From Peronospora farinosa (taxonomy: Eukaryota; Oomycota; Peronosporomycetes; Peronosporales; Peronosporaceae), in the NCBI GenBank assembly GCA_947646735.1, contig CANTFK010000289.1, positions 124,001 through 188,000 on the forward strand: DNA of 64,000 nucleotides, read 5' to 3'. The notes under the pieces were generated by a model that worked only from the letters and a program-made list of their open reading frames with translations, was not told where the DNA came from and made no database searches. The first letter of the stretch is position 1. Each line of letters begins with the position of its first letter. Shown one piece after another: positions 30,821 through 42,967 of the stretch. Made by a program: the position numbers and the translations under genes.

Positions 30821-31323
30821 GGATGACGAGATTATTGGTGGTGGTTTGGCGACGGATTTATTTTAATGTGTGTGTAGTAATTATTGTATACAGTACTTGA
30901 TGTATAGTGGAGACATAAAAATACAGTAAGAAAAATTATGATTAGCAGACATAAATAGAAAATAGGCGCTTTGGTAAATACGTGGTCCGACCTGTTTGCC
31001 GGAATGTTTCGAAATATAAAACCAATCATCGTTTAATAATTATAAAGCCTGAAGTCCTGTTTCATTTCCTCGCTCAAAGTATTTTGTTATTGTCACATTA
31101 TTTCTTCAGCTCAGCACGTACTGAAAACAAACAAGTTTAATCGACTTGTTAACCAGCACTGAATGTTGTTTTATGCAGGAATCCGTGGCGCGACTTGCGC
31201 CACGCACTGCGATGCCGACACTAAACCAAACTAGCCGTTACTAACGATAGAAATACATTGTGGGTGATAAGCATTGAGCATACTTGTCTCTACTGATGAC
31301 TGAATAGCGCGACCGTTCGAGGA

Positions 31324-31626
31324 GTGACGACATCTTCGCCACAAACGGCTGTCGGAAACGCTCGAAGTACTGTATTCTTACCGACTTTTTGCTATCGAGA
31401 GGTTGCCAAAAACTTGCCTTTATCCGATTCAAAATCTGCGAGTAGCAGCAGCAAACGAGTCATTATTATGAGAGATACGAACATTCGAGTGGAAACGCAA
31501 AACCTTGCAAAACGGGTTCGGAATGATGTCCCGCAATACAAAGCTATGACCTTCAGCCTAAATCCAGCATTGTCCGTACACATTCAACTACAAGAGGCAC
31601 CCGATCGATTAGTTAGCAAGTTGTAG
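31324..31626 (+). CDS. Short ORF upstream of the PH-phosphatase gene (doubtful)
   Basis: 100 codons, Ser/Lys-rich, starting MTTSSPQTAVGNARSTV. It ends 32 bp before the ATG of the next gene. Could be a small protein, a 5' exon read out of place, or chance. No family recognised. Confidence 0.2.
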   Translation: MTTSSPQTAVGNARSTVFLPTFCYREVAKNLPLSDSKSASSSSKRVIIMRDTNIRVETQNLAKRVRNDVPQYKAMTFSLNPALSVHIQLQEAPDRLVSKL

Positions 31627-31658
31627 TCTAACACACAAGACAACGTTTCAACTCATCT

Positions 31659-33020
31659 ATGCCCGTGTATGCTGGCTTCACTGCTGCCAACGCGTCCTAC
31701 AGGGCTAACCCGCTGCCATTAAGGAATCCCAAGTCCGTGCACTTTGCCAACCCCAACGAGCTAGAGACGTGCAGCCTACAGCTGGCCTCGCATTACCCGA
31801 CACCGTCTTTGGCACGCCCAATTCCACAAAATGGGTCCACTACACGACGCTACACAATCGACGAGATGGAGTTACACTTCAGTGAGGACCGTCCCCAGTG
31901 TCCCCTGAGTTGTAAGGATTATGCGGTACGGAAAGCTGCCAGCCGCGATAACATTGTGCTCTGCGGCTTCCTCGAAACCCGTCGCGTAAAAATGGGTATC
32001 ACCTATTGGACAAACTCTTGGGCCGAGCTGTATCATGGGATCTTGGTCCTTCGTAAATTTAAAGCTACAATTCAGGGCAAAAAGTCGTTAGTCCCAGTGG
32101 CAAATTGCAAATTGGACTTCCTCGATTTTAAAAACAGAATCATGCGGATAGAATTTCTATATCAAGGCAAACGCGACTCGACATTTTTTCGCTTCCAGAC
32201 TGAACAGGACATGTTCCTCTGGTGGTGGTCCATTCAAGTGGCTGCTCGAGCACAGATTGAGCCTCAGCTGCTCCACAAATGCATAAGTCGGTCGACGTTG
32301 TCACCATTTCAGATCAAAACGGGGACGTACCATGTGGGTAATGTTCATTTCCCGAGATTTAATCAACCAGTGCTAAATCCTCTTACAAAAACGCTGCAAG
32401 TTCCTAGAGGGGTGACGCACCTCATTTTTATTCGTCATGGAGAGACCGAGAACATCAATTTCCGAGTCTGTGACCGAGACAAGAGATTGACGAAGCGAGG
32501 AGAGGAACAGGCCAAGATCACGGCAAAACATCTCAATAAAATGCTCAAAACGAGAGAAAATGGCAAACCAGTTGTCAATTTGGTGTATGGAGGATTGCGG
32601 CGGACTGTAGAGACGGCGGTAGTGTTCGCCAATGTGATGCCGTGGATTGTCAACAAGTACGAATGCTGCTTCCTCGAAGAAGGAGCCCCCAAGAATGTAG
32701 ACGTCTCCAACCGCTACGACTACCGAGAGTCGATGCACAAGATGGCCTTCCAGAATATCTGTCGATGGGATGGAGATGACAATCTGGTGCGTGGATCGAA
32801 GGGCGAACCAGAGAACTTCAAGGTTGTCATTGCCCACACGAGTTTTATTCAGTACTGTATGGCTCAGTGCTACGATGTTCCTAAGGATATCATACAGCTG
32901 GGTGCCCCAATCAGTCACTGCAGCATTACACGGATCGACATAAGGGCTAGTGATGATATGGTTGGCATGTTCTCCAACCGAGTTTCACACATGCCGCTGA
33001 CTCACCAGACTAGTGAGTAA
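31659..33020 (+). CDS. PH domain + histidine phosphatase (phosphoglycerate-mutase-like) protein
   Basis: Single exon, 453 codons. The N-terminal 90 residues are disordered (Pro/Asn/Ser-rich). Residues about 98-205 form a PH domain: IVLCGFLETRRVK opening strand, WAELYHGILVLRKFK, then FRFQTEQDMFLWWWSIQVAA with the conserved Trp of the C-terminal helix. From about 250 a histidine phosphatase follows: LIFIRHGETEN with His260 as the likely phospho-acceptor, LTKRGEEQAKITAKHL, YGGLRRTVETA with the phosphate-binding Arg, and VVIAHTSFIQY with the second His. PH domains bind phosphoinositides or proteins, so membrane-targeted phosphatase action is plausible. Catalytic residues are all present; the substrate is unknown. 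Confidence 0.85.
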   Translation: MPVYAGFTAANASYRANPLPLRNPKSVHFANPNELETCSLQLASHYPTPSLARPIPQNGSTTRRYTIDEMELHFSEDRPQCPLSCKDYAVRKAASRDNIVLCGFLETRRVKMGITYWTNSWAELYHGILVLRKFKATIQGKKSLVPVANCKLDFLDFKNRIMRIEFLYQGKRDSTFFRFQTEQDMFLWWWSIQVAARAQIEPQLLHKCISRSTLSPFQIKTGTYHVGNVHFPRFNQPVLNPLTKTLQVPRGVTHLIFIRHGETENINFRVCDRDKRLTKRGEEQAKITAKHLNKMLKTRENGKPVVNLVYGGLRRTVETAVVFANVMPWIVNKYECCFLEEGAPKNVDVSNRYDYRESMHKMAFQNICRWDGDDNLVRGSKGEPENFKVVIAHTSFIQYCMAQCYDVPKDIIQLGAPISHCSITRIDIRASDDMVGMFSNRVSHMPLTHQTSE

Positions 33021-33764
33021 GATAGTAGGAGTGAGTTATTTGAAATGCAAAAAATGGTCAGGCACTTGTCATAAACGATATGTCGTCCAAATGATAAGCC
33101 GTATTAAACGTCAACTTATTGCAAGTCTAAGATATCTGACGTCACGCTTGACTGTCCTCATATATGAACACACAGGCAAGGTATTCAGTAGAGCCTTTCT
33201 CTTTTTAAACTCTGAGGACCGATGCGTTATTAGACTATAACGTTTACTACTTAAGACGGGTATAAAATAGTTGCTCGTCTTCGCTCGGGAACCGAGCTAT
33301 TCAGTTATATTATGGAGACTATTATGTTACGGAGAATTGATCTAGACAGATTCTACTTTTTGAGGATCAAATTGATAAAATGTACTGGAAATTATCTTTT
33401 AACAGCCGTACCTGTCTAGCTAAAAGCGTCTGCAGATACGTTCGTTAACATCGTTCGGCGATTCGAAAAGGAGGCGAGTGAAAGTACTGATTAATTTATC
33501 GGTGTAGCTAAGCATTTACCACGATACAGCTTTTTGCTTCAAGACTGAGGCGTGAGCTTATTTGCCGAATTTGAGCTGGTATCATCGAGACTCAGCGACA
33601 ACTAGAATACAGTTTGCAGAAGGTAATTTTAATGGTATGTACGGCTGACCGAGCGGCAAAGCGTACACTTCATAAAGTTGTGTCTCATTTTTACAAGGTC
33701 TGCAGCTGAAACCCAGGCAGGGAGAGGGTAGACTGCTGCATTGATGTACGCGCTCTTATAATTT
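33021..33764. other. Intergenic, no gene seen
   Basis: A 75-codon plus-strand ORF at 33013-33240 overlaps the phosphatase stop and has no protein-like features. Otherwise AT-rich and without recognised signals. Confidence 0.45.
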
Positions 33765-34229
33765 TCATTGGCATTCTGGCAATTGATGCTGTCGACACTT
33801 CCGTATGATGCCACCTCCACCAGATGCAATGTAAAGAAGTACCATGAAAGAAATGCTACGAACGGACATTGCACGTCGATAATGAGCATATAAATTCAAC
33901 ATCAGTAGTATAGCAAAAGCTAATCCGAGGTTGTAAAGAACAGTGATTGTACATCGACGAACATTGAAAACCACACACGAATTTGGTTGTACGAGGTCTG
34001 GGGTCTCATACAGCTCGCAGATATGTTTGCTTTCAGCTGCCACCACATTCCAAAAATTGCTATTCTCCAGATTGGTGTACATTTCATCAAAGAGCTCGTT
34101 CGGCAAGAGCAAGTTTTTGGCCGTACACTTGGAGTGCGTGTACGCACTGTAGAATATTTGTAAGTTTGCGCCTTGCCGCCTTAGACATATAAGGGTGGTG
34201 CATACGGGAGACAACGTGTTGGACTTACT
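33765..34229 (-). CDS. Unidentified membrane protein ORF (partial or decayed)
   Basis: Minus-strand frame open from about 34238 to a stop at 33765; the first ATG is at 34214. It reads KNLLLPNELFDEMYTNLENS, then ESKHICELYETPD, a hydrophobic segment TVLYNLGLAFAILLMLNLYA (one transmembrane helix), and SVRSISFMVLLYIASGGGG (a second hydrophobic stretch). Looks like a true protein domain, with a soluble Cys-containing part before the membrane. No family recognised. The lack of an upstream start or signal peptide suggests missing 5' exons or a pseudogene. Element A2 lies 160 bp upstream. Confidence 0.4.
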   Translation of the reverse strand, partial: SKSNTLSPVCTTLICLRRQGANLQIFYSAYTHSKCTAKNLLLPNELFDEMYTNLENSNFWNVVAAESKHICELYETPDLVQPNSCVVFNVRRCTITVLYNLGLAFAILLMLNLYAHYRRAMSVRSISFMVLLYIASGGGGIIRKCRQHQLPECQ

Positions 34230-34393
34230 AACAAAGGATAGTGCCCTTCAGGTTCGCTCATCCACTTCGCATCTTAAGCGTTCTTTACATTCTTTTAATC
34301 GGCGGCAACAACCAGCCACTTAATATTTAATTTTCTCGCATATATTTGCTTTCTTCCATAAGCTTAAAAGTGGTTGTGGGAATTAACCGTTAT

Positions 34394-34945
34394 TGTAACG
34401 AGGTTACACGATCCTTTTAAAAGGGGTATTATAAATGGATGATATTATAAGGTATTAGTTATGCCTCATACTATCGGTATCAGTTTCATGATTGATACAG
34501 TAGTACTGAGTACAACATACACTAATGATTGGATGATTCCATATCCAAATAACAGACGATGGCATACTATAATTTCTTTAATAGTAATCAATCTAGTGTA
34601 GGGTCTTTAGAGTAGGATTAATCATAAAATCTGAATGCATAGATAAAATTAGTTCTCATTTCGGTATTGGCTTGTTTCTCTTATGCACTTCACGCGTTGG
34701 TTCATTTAACCTTTTAAGCTTCTATCTTGTTCTTGCACTCTGTGCGTTGGTTATCTGAGCCTTAAGCTATTGCATGTAGACCAAATGTCCCTTTTAGTTC
34801 CTTACAACAGGGTGACTTCTTGGTCGCTTAATCAGTTCCTTAGCACTAAGTGGCTTTTAGCCGTAAATTTATTTAGCCTATAGAACTACGAGGCTTTCAG
34901 CCATTAAATCTTCCTCTGACTTTAAAGCTGTGTAGCTCCGCTACA
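34394..34945 (+). repeat. A2 5' LTR with 85-bp deletion
   Basis: Starts TGTAACGAGGTTACACGATC and ends GCTACA. Compared with the A1 5' LTR it lacks about 85 bp after ACACGA; CGA at both sides of the gap suggests a microhomology deletion. Confidence 0.8.
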
Positions 34946-35001
34946 GGTAGCACTTGTAGTCAATCTTATCCCTGAGTCTGTAAGACTGACCCTCTGTGAG
35001 G

Positions 35002-35900
35002 ATGGAGAATTATAATCAACTCTCTGAGGCGCAACGACTCGATCTAGATAATTATCTGCGTTCGTTGGGCCCGATCAAATCGAGGTTCTTTTGGCCCAAG
35101 GCCCGGAGGTCCTCAATACTCACCTTGAAGCCTTCATGCGTGATGAAGAAACGCTACTCGGGCAGGCCCACGACCAGGCAGCGTCAGCTGCGCCAACGCA
35201 ATACATCCCAGTGCCTGTGCCCGATCCAGAGACAAAGACTCGCTTTCTTGTTTTAAAAGCTAAAACCTTTGAAGGGAAGGAGGGAGAAAATCTTCTCCTC
35301 TGGATTCGAGAAGTTGAAATGGCAATGGATGCCGCCATGCTTGTGTCAGCTAAGCAACGAGTTGGCCTGGCCATTTCTAAGCTCGTCGGAAGAGCTAGAG
35401 AGTGGGCTCTAACGAGCGATGTCTCTGTAAACGCTGCAATTTCCACATGGGAAATGCTAAAAAGCAATTAACTTGCGTGTTTGCACCGCCTAATCAGGCT
35501 TACTCGTGTGCGCTCACGCTTCTTAGCTACCCGACAGGGTAAGAAAGAATTGTCGGACTATGTCCAAGAGTTGAGAGCTTTCATTGCTGCATAGCAGCAG
35601 GACCCTCTGGTAGGGAAAGTCCGAGTAACCATTTTCGTGGAAGGACTTCGTACTGGGGTAGCCAGGACAGAAGTTTTTCGTGTCGAACCTTTGACTTTCG
35701 AAGAGGCAGTGAGCATAGCGCTTAACGCTGAGTTCAAATTCAAATTTGCTCGCTATGGTCTACCATGGTATAAATTCAAATGCCTCTGATAGGGCCGAGC
35801 CCATGGACCTCAGCCATGCTGAAGAAGCTGAGCTTCAAGCTGCAGAGCAGCAAGGTAACATCCGTAGATGTTACATACTAGGCACCTCCGCCTAGCTGTC
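35002..35900 (+). pseudogene. A2 gag
   Basis: ATG at 35002. One A is lost near 35050 compared with A1 (GATAATTAT against GATAAATTAT), so the frame resumes from an upstream stop-free stretch at 35091. The capsid is as in A1, with the shared TAA at about 35469 and TAG at 35592-35594. Confidence 0.75.
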
Positions 35901-36099
35901 CGTTGCGAAAGCGACGTTCAAATCGGCAGAGCTGGAACCCTTCTCCTAGCCAAAAGGCAAGCACGGCAGGGGAAAACGTCAGCTCCCAGTAGGCGCGGGG
36001 CGCCCTACTGGGAAAAACTAAGTCCTGTCGAACCTCTAGGAGGTAGAGATGATCAGGGCTTAGCCCCAGGTGGTTCTGTGGAAGCTTCCATGGAACAGA

Positions 36100-37213
36100 T
36101 ATCTAAGCCAGGCTTGTTGTTTGTGTCGGCAACCGTTAAAGGCTTTAAAAGCCATGGTCAATTTAACTGACTAAGGGGCGTCGGGTAATTATGTCCGACG
36201 TCGTTCCCTTGAAGGGAGTTAGCTGTATCCGGAGCCGCTAGATGCGCAAGATGGATACAGTACAACCTTTTTTCCGCGACAGGTGTACGTGTTACCGTTC
36301 CTAAAGTTCCGTTAAACTTAGGTGTGAAGTTCTTAAACTTCAATAGCATTGAGCGTTGTCTTGTTCTAAATTTGGACCCGAGATATGATCTCATTCTTGG
36401 TATGGCCTGGATGGAACGCCATGAGCCGTGGATCGATTGGAGATCCAAAACTTTAGGCGCATCGCTCAATGTAATTAGCGAAGCTTTGGAACATGAACCC
36501 ACCTTCGCTAAGTAACAGAAGCGCTATTAGTGCGAGCCAATAAATGAGTAATGGATATTGGAGTGTCTGAGGTGATAAAGTCCAACGTCAACAACAATAG
36601 TGTCGAGCATAGCTCAGTGACACTTAGTGAAACGGTACGTACTCCTTTGAGTGAAACTCATAGTAATATTGAGACACTGGTTGTCGCTAACGAAATCGGC
36701 TCTTGTATAGAGCAAGTTAAGGTCGTAGACCTTGTTATTGATGTCACGTATGACGATGGCTCACTGAATCTCGGTAATGACATCGGCTCACGTATAGAGC
36801 AAGTTAAGTTCGATGACTTTATTAGTGATAGTGGATATAATAGCGATCTACTGGATGTTGGTAATGACATCAGCTTTCGTATTGAGCAAGTTAAGGTCAA
36901 TAACTATATTAGTGATAGTGGCTATAATAGCGATCTACTGGATGTTGGTAATGACATCAGCTCTCGTATAGAGAAAATTAATGTCAAAGTCGTTGTTAGT
37001 GATGTCACCTGCGATAGTGACTCAATGTATGTCTTTAATGACATCACCACTCGTATAAGGCAGTTTAAGGTCGAAGAATTTATCGACCTTGGGAATGATG
37101 ATATCCCAAGTACTTCAAAAGGTACGGTCTCGTCAATGAGACGGCAGCGTCCTCAGATGGCGGTTGCGGGACGCAAGGCGTCTGTTTTATCACGTAGTGA
37201 TGTCGTTGACTAG
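36100..37213 (+). pseudogene. A2 protease region and repeat spacer
   Basis: Protease remnant with RYDLILGMAWMERHEPW at about 36380-36430. The spacer ORF 36551-37213 (220 codons) carries the 29-residue units. One unit has SSRIEKINVKVVV where A1 has [13 protein letters not shown]. Confidence 0.65.
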
Positions 37214-37549
37214 TTTTATACCCTGGTCAACGGGGTGATGTAGATGGTGAAGTTAACCTTGAGGCCTTCCCATCACTAAATGCTCTCTTAGAGATAGACG
37301 AAATGTATGTGGATGAATTTCATCAAGCCTGAAGGCTGGGAATCGATCCGATATGGTGGTCATTCGATCTGGCCTCGAGTTGAGCTCATCCTCGCTTGTC
37401 GATGAGGTAGTCTTTGAAGATACAAAGGCAGCACTAATTGCACGTAGTGTATCATCTATTCTGAAGAACCCTTCTGATACCTACTATCCTTTAGTTAAGA
37501 AATTTCAGGACGTGGTGTGTCACGATCCATCCTCCTGATAGGAGTGTAC

Positions 37550-38930
37550 GTCATGAGATTGAATTGGTTCCCGGAACCAAATACTGCGTAACACGGCAGT
37601 GGCCTTTACCCAGAGAAAAGTGTGACGTCATTGACGAGTTCTTTCGTGCAAAGCACGGGGCGGGTATGGTGCGCGAGAGCAAATCTCCGCACTCGACACC
37701 CACTTTCTGTGTCAAGAAACCCAATGGTAAATGGCGTATTGTTCACGCTTATAATAAGCTCAGTGCAGCCACTATACCTGCACAGACGACAATCCTAGAA
37801 AGGATGTTCTTCAAAACAATATGGTCAATTGTACCATGTAAAGTACGCTCGACTTAGTCGATGGTTATTACCAATTGCTCATGCGAGCTAGCAATATTCC
37901 GCTCACTGCTGTTAGTACTCCGAAAGGTATGCTCTGGGAGTGGTTGGTGATGCCCCAGCGGCTGTCGAATGCTCCGGCTACGTTTAACCATTTGGTGACG
38001 CAATTGTTTCGACCCAATCGAAATTACGCACAGATGTGCTTTGATGACATTTTTGTCCATAGTCGTGCTGAACATGGGCGGTCTGATACCAAGAACCATA
38101 TTGTTCATTTACGAGCAGTGCTCGAGTGCATGCGCACTAATAAGCTATATGCTAGTGCATCTAAGTGCATCTTCGGGGCCGAATAGATTCCCTTTCTAGG
38201 GTGCTTCTTTGGGAAGCGAGGCCTCCGAGCGGATCCCGCTAAGGTAAAATTCATAGATGAGTGGTCCGTTCCACAGTCTCAGAAGGACTTGCGTAAATGG
38301 CTTGGCCTTGCCAATTACTTACACAAGTACAGCGAAAATTACGCTGATATGGCTCTGCCATTATCCAACCTTCTAAAAAAGGATGTGGAATGGTGTCGGC
38401 ATGCCGAACATGAGGACGATTCCTCAAGCGGTGAAGGCAACCTTTTTCATGCTCCTTTGTTGGCTATGCCAGACCCTGAAGACCATTTAGCGTCGTCGGT
38501 GGCGCGTCGGATTTTGTCATTGGCAGTGCTCTGTTACAAACACATGATGAAGTACGTGAGCGTCTGATCGCCATTAAATCTCGTCAGCTGAAAGCTGCAG
38601 CAAAGAACTATCCGGTTCATGACAAAGAGATACTTGCAATGAAGTATGCTTTCGTCAAAATTAGAGTTCATCTGCTGGGCTCGATCTTTTTGCGATCTTT
38701 ACCGATCATGCTTCTTTACGCACTGCAACTCAGTCTCTTCATCTCTCACAGATAATGGCCAGATGACTTTCATTCTTTGTTGAATATGAATTCGAGGTGA
38801 TGTATATTCCGGTAAAGCAAAACGCTTTGGCTGATGCGTTTTCATGCAGACTATGAGCTTGCTCATGTTACGACGTTGTCGTCGTCGATCAATGATCTTA
38901 TTTGTACGGCATATGCTTAAGACGATCATT
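37550..38930 (+). pseudogene. A2 reverse transcriptase and RNase H
   Basis: Better preserved than A1: LVPGTKYCVTRQWPLPREK, SPHSTPTFCVKKPNGKWRIV, NAPATFNHLVTQLFRP and intact CFDDIFVHSRAEHG at about 38040-38080. A frame break comes near 37790. Connection/RNase H starts at 38289 (RKWLGLANYLHKYSENYADM). Confidence 0.75.
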
Positions 38931-39079
38931 TTGTAGCGTTGCTACATGCTCTTGGCAGTGATGAGTTTAAAGACTCGGACACTAAATTGTCGGCACGATT
39001 AGGTGCGAACCTTCATCGATATTCCATCGAACAGGGGCTATTATACCATTGTACGGATGCGATGGATTCTCCGCGTTTT

Positions 39080-39358
39080 GTGGTTCTTATGATGATATCG
39101 TATTCTCTATGAGGTACATGATATCGCCATCTGTGGTCATTTGGGTCGTGAAAAGACCTATAGTTCAGTATGCCAACGTTGTTGGTGGCCCAAACTGTAT
39201 AAATGGTTGATCGCATATGTGCGTACGTGTGAAACGTGTCAACGGGTGATACACTCGCTCCATTCGGCAGCGCCGTTGGATGTTTTGCCTATTCCCACTG
39301 GGTGCTGGGGGTCCATTAGTATGGACTTTGTATTTGGCCTACCGAAAGATTCGCGTGG
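39080..39358 (+). pseudogene. A2 integrase, 5' part, cut by element B
   Basis: Zinc domain GREKTYSSVCQRCWWP and YVRTCETCQRV, then the core start SISMDFVFGLPKDSRG. The reading frame is interrupted at 39358 by the element B LTR. Confidence 0.8.
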
Positions 39359-40513
39359 TGTGGTGGAGTGGCGATCACAAAAATTCTGATGTGATCCCGA
39401 CTCTTCACTGGCGCCCAGACGACCGACTAACGGAGGGGGTACCCCGTATCCGTGTAACTTTCCTTCCTCACCTTGTGTACCCGTCGGTAGGGCGGGCTGC
39501 ACTCGTCTTGGTGGACTTGAGTCGATGATGAGCTTGACCGTGGTTGGGGATTGGTCGGGTGGTCGATCACGTGGAAAATCCTCACGCGATCGAAAGTTGT
39601 ATGGGGGGGTGCTCTATGAGTCACCCTGGTCTGCCTTGAGACCGCCTTATCCAAATGTAGATACTTGATCCACTTGATTTCACTTGATCTTCTGACCACT
39701 TGAGCCGTCTCGATCTTGTGCCTTGTCCTTTACGTTGTATACTGCGTCCGATCGCAGGGGGGTTTTGCTTGGGTTGAGAGTTCTTGTAATCCCTGGACAA
39801 ACAATTTAGGGATATCACTTGTCGTAGACAAGTGATATCCAGAAGCTCTTGATCGTCGGGGGGGGGGCAAAGTTATCCGCCCGGAAGAAAAGTCTGCGTG
39901 CGCGCTTAAAAGTAAAAGAAACTCTGTTTAATGTTAACCAATCCAATACCAAATCCTACGATTATGCCTATCTGTATGACAGTATCTACTGCCGCGTGTC
40001 GTCTGTTCAGGAAAATCCGACTACGGTATGTGGTCCACTTCGGATACCATCGCGATCTTGATTCGTCGATCGAGGTAACGATCGATCTGTAACCGGTTAC
40101 ATCTCGTGATCGGCTTTCTGAATTGAGGTTACGATCGTCGATCACACTTTTTGATCACGATCGACGATCAAACTTGCTGATCATGATCGTCGATCACACT
40201 TGTTGATCACGGTCGACGATCACACTTGTTGATCACGATCGACGATTGCGATCGAGCGATCTCCCACCCTGATCGTCATCACAGCCGCGTAATCCTCGGC
40301 CAACCGTGGCCATAACATGATCGATCCAGATAAACTGTCATTCCAATACAATAGCCAAGTATAAACTTTGCGATCATTCATCGATAAATCTTGATCGCTC
40401 CCATACAATAGCCAAGTATAATCCATATAATATGATTCCCGCCGTGTAAGTGGTCCACATTATGATCGCTTTCGATATCGTTGACCAAACTTTTCTCGAT
40501 CGACTTCACCACA
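39359..40513 (-). repeat. Element B LTR (sense 3'), four 26-bp repeats
   Basis: 1155 bp. Contains a tandem array of a 26-bp GATC-rich unit at 40133-40236 (four units, GATCGWCGATCACACTTGTT then GATCAC). Otherwise nearly identical to 50431-51719. Confidence 0.9.
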
Positions 40514-40596
40514 TCCGTCCCCTGTGCTGATCACCGGCATACAGTGCTGGTGTATCCGTGAATATTCTATCCTTCGCTCAAATTCCCGTTCTCAAC

Positions 40597-42750
40597 ATGT
40601 CGACATTCCAACGTCAAGCTTCTGGAGCCTCTAACCGGATCGAGGATTCCCACCAACCGTCGATCGCGCCCACTCCACGATCACTTGCAAGTTTCCTGGC
40701 GGTCGGGCGAGGGTCATTCCGACTATGGATCGGGCTGCTCTGAAGGCCCAAATTGACCAACTCTACGACTGCTTAGACACCCAGCAGGACTTATTGGACA
40801 ATTACAAAGCACTTTACGATGCATTGCACTCCCAAGAAATTCGCTGCGCTCGTTTGGAGCGCGAAATTCAAGCTGATCGTGAACTGGCTGTAAGTTTCGC
40901 GAAATTCTTGTCATAACAAGTATAATTCCTTGTACTGCGAACTGCAGATTGCGACTAGATTGGCAGTGGAGTATCGCCAAGAATTATAGGAGATCGGCCA
41001 GCTGGAGATGGAGATCGCGGATCTGCGTTCCTCTCTACTTGACGCCACCGCAGCTCGCCACAAGGCCGAGGAGCGTTTTCAATTTCAGCTGGCTGCCGTC
41101 CAGAACAAGCTGGCTGCTGCGCTCGATTCAGCCAAGTCAGCCAATGAACAGGCTGCTCAAGCAAAAAATTTCGAAAGCCAATTTAAGTCTCGCTACATCC
41201 AATCCAAACAGCAAATCTAGATACCCTACTTCAGCTTGACGCGAACCGGATTTAGCGCGATCAACTTGCGCAGGAAGTTAAGGATCGGATTATTCTCTTC
41301 GCTCGTTTGTCTGGTATAAGACACCAAACCGGGTCGCCGCCCTCAACGTCGCCACCATCCGATGCTTCTAGTGAAGTACCTCCACAGCGGAACAAGCGCC
41401 AGCGAAATATTTCTGACTCTGATAAGCCTATGCTCAAGCATATTTGGAAAACATCTACGTCCCCGAATCTCCATGATCCAGTCCCAACCATTCCTCAACC
41501 TCGGCCCGATCAAGCTTTGGAAATTCAATAGCTTTAACACGATCATTTTCCAGACAATTCGTGATCGGATCGCATTCGCTCAGATCAAGATCAAATTCCC
41601 CCAGTTTTTATGGGTCACCAACCCCAGATTCTCCCCGAATCTTTTCTTCATCTTCTACAGATGCGAGTGGAGAAGATCCTTTTGGGTATGGTTCAGATCA
41701 TACAGACGATTCTCTGCTGGCTGCGTTATCCTTTTCTCGACCGGCTTCTCGACGACGCACTGTGGCTCGATCTCCGGTAATTCCACCTTCTTCACCGATC
41801 GTGGTGGACTCACCTAGTCCAAATACGTCCCCTCATAAAACTCCGACACGAGTGTCGATGACGGATTTATTTGGCGAACCCTCCAGTGAATCTGAATCTG
41901 AGGACAGCCTCAGTATCGACAGCGAACCTCGGATTCCTTGTAATCAATTGATGACAGCGAAGGAATCTTGTATCACCCCGATACCACAATATCTCGCGAT
42001 CTTTGTATTCCAGATTATCGTAATCGAGTCCCTCGATCGTCATCCGATACGCTCTCTCGGTGCTCGCAATATCAGCTTATTGTGCATTTCAGACTTGTAT
42101 CTGAATACATTGTTCCACCATTATTCGAAACCTAGGGGTTACATATTCCCTGTTCCTTCTATAAAAAATTCAGAAACCTAGTGCTTCCGAGTGGTCATCC
42201 GGGTTAATCACCTCTTCTCAGATCAGCCAATTATACGCTCGCCAGCCCTGGCTGCTGTATGAACAACTGGTCGATCCGATCTCTATTATGTGTACTGGAT
42301 GGTTCCAAGAATTGGTACGCTTATATAACGATTTCAAAGTCCGTCATTGCCAGGCACTCTGGGAGGCAACACATTTTCTGCCTAAAAAAGTCCAACACCG
42401 TCGATCCGATCCTGCCTTGGCCACATTGGCTCAAGAAAGAAAACAACGGCGATTTCGATTAGGTCCCATGTGGAAAAAAGTGCTTGGCATGATTCTTTAA
42501 GGTATGATTGATGGTCTATGTGATCTGGACTTTTACTGGACCTGATTTTCCTTCATTTCCCTCGTCCCAACGAGGTCAGGATATGGTATCCTGGTTTGGC
42601 GACGATTCAGACCGACATACCTAATCTGATCACCGCATTATCCATAAGTACTGTGAAGATCCGTGGAGGAACCAGTATCGTCCTTCCATGACCGACCATC
42701 CCGGTTATTCGATCCCTCGCTTGGTTGGTAAGTTTGTGAATCGCGAGTAA
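40597..42750 (+). pseudogene. Element B antisense gene (aORF-B), frameshifted
   Basis: Plus strand, opposite to gag-pol. ATG at 40597 (84 bp inside the LTR; another ATG at 40558) opens MSTFQRQASGASNRIEDSHQ. In successive frames follow a coiled coil (MDRAALKAQIDQLYDCLDTQ and ARLEREIQADRELA, then AARHKAEERFQFQLAAVQNK), a Ser/Pro-rich basic middle (PPQRNKRQRN; SMTDLFGEPSSESESEDSLS), and a conserved-looking C-terminus (LYARQPWLLYEQLVDP, GWFQELVRLYNDF, ATLAQERKQRRFRLGPMWKK, ending LVGKFVNRE at 42750). At least four frame changes. About 700 residues if intact. It stops 218 bp before the pol stop at 42968. No family recognised. Confidence 0.55.
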
Positions 42751-42967
42751 CCTTTTGATCCATAACTTTAACACGATCTTCATATAGTTTCCACCTTGTT
42801 CCGTTGATAGCGTTTAAAATCCTCCTCTTCTTCTTTTTTCTCTTCGTAGTGATCCCCTTTCTCCATATTTGATTTCGTAACCACTATACTCACTCCACAT
42901 ATAATCCCTTCCACCTACATATGTAACCCTCTTACATATCTTCATCACTCCAACAATCCAATCGTCC

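Noticed and set aside
35120..35467. 115-codon ORF on the minus strand, also seen at 5819-6166 and 55289-55636
   Set aside because: Opposite-strand shadow of the element A gag capsid; conserved only because the DNA copies are near identical.
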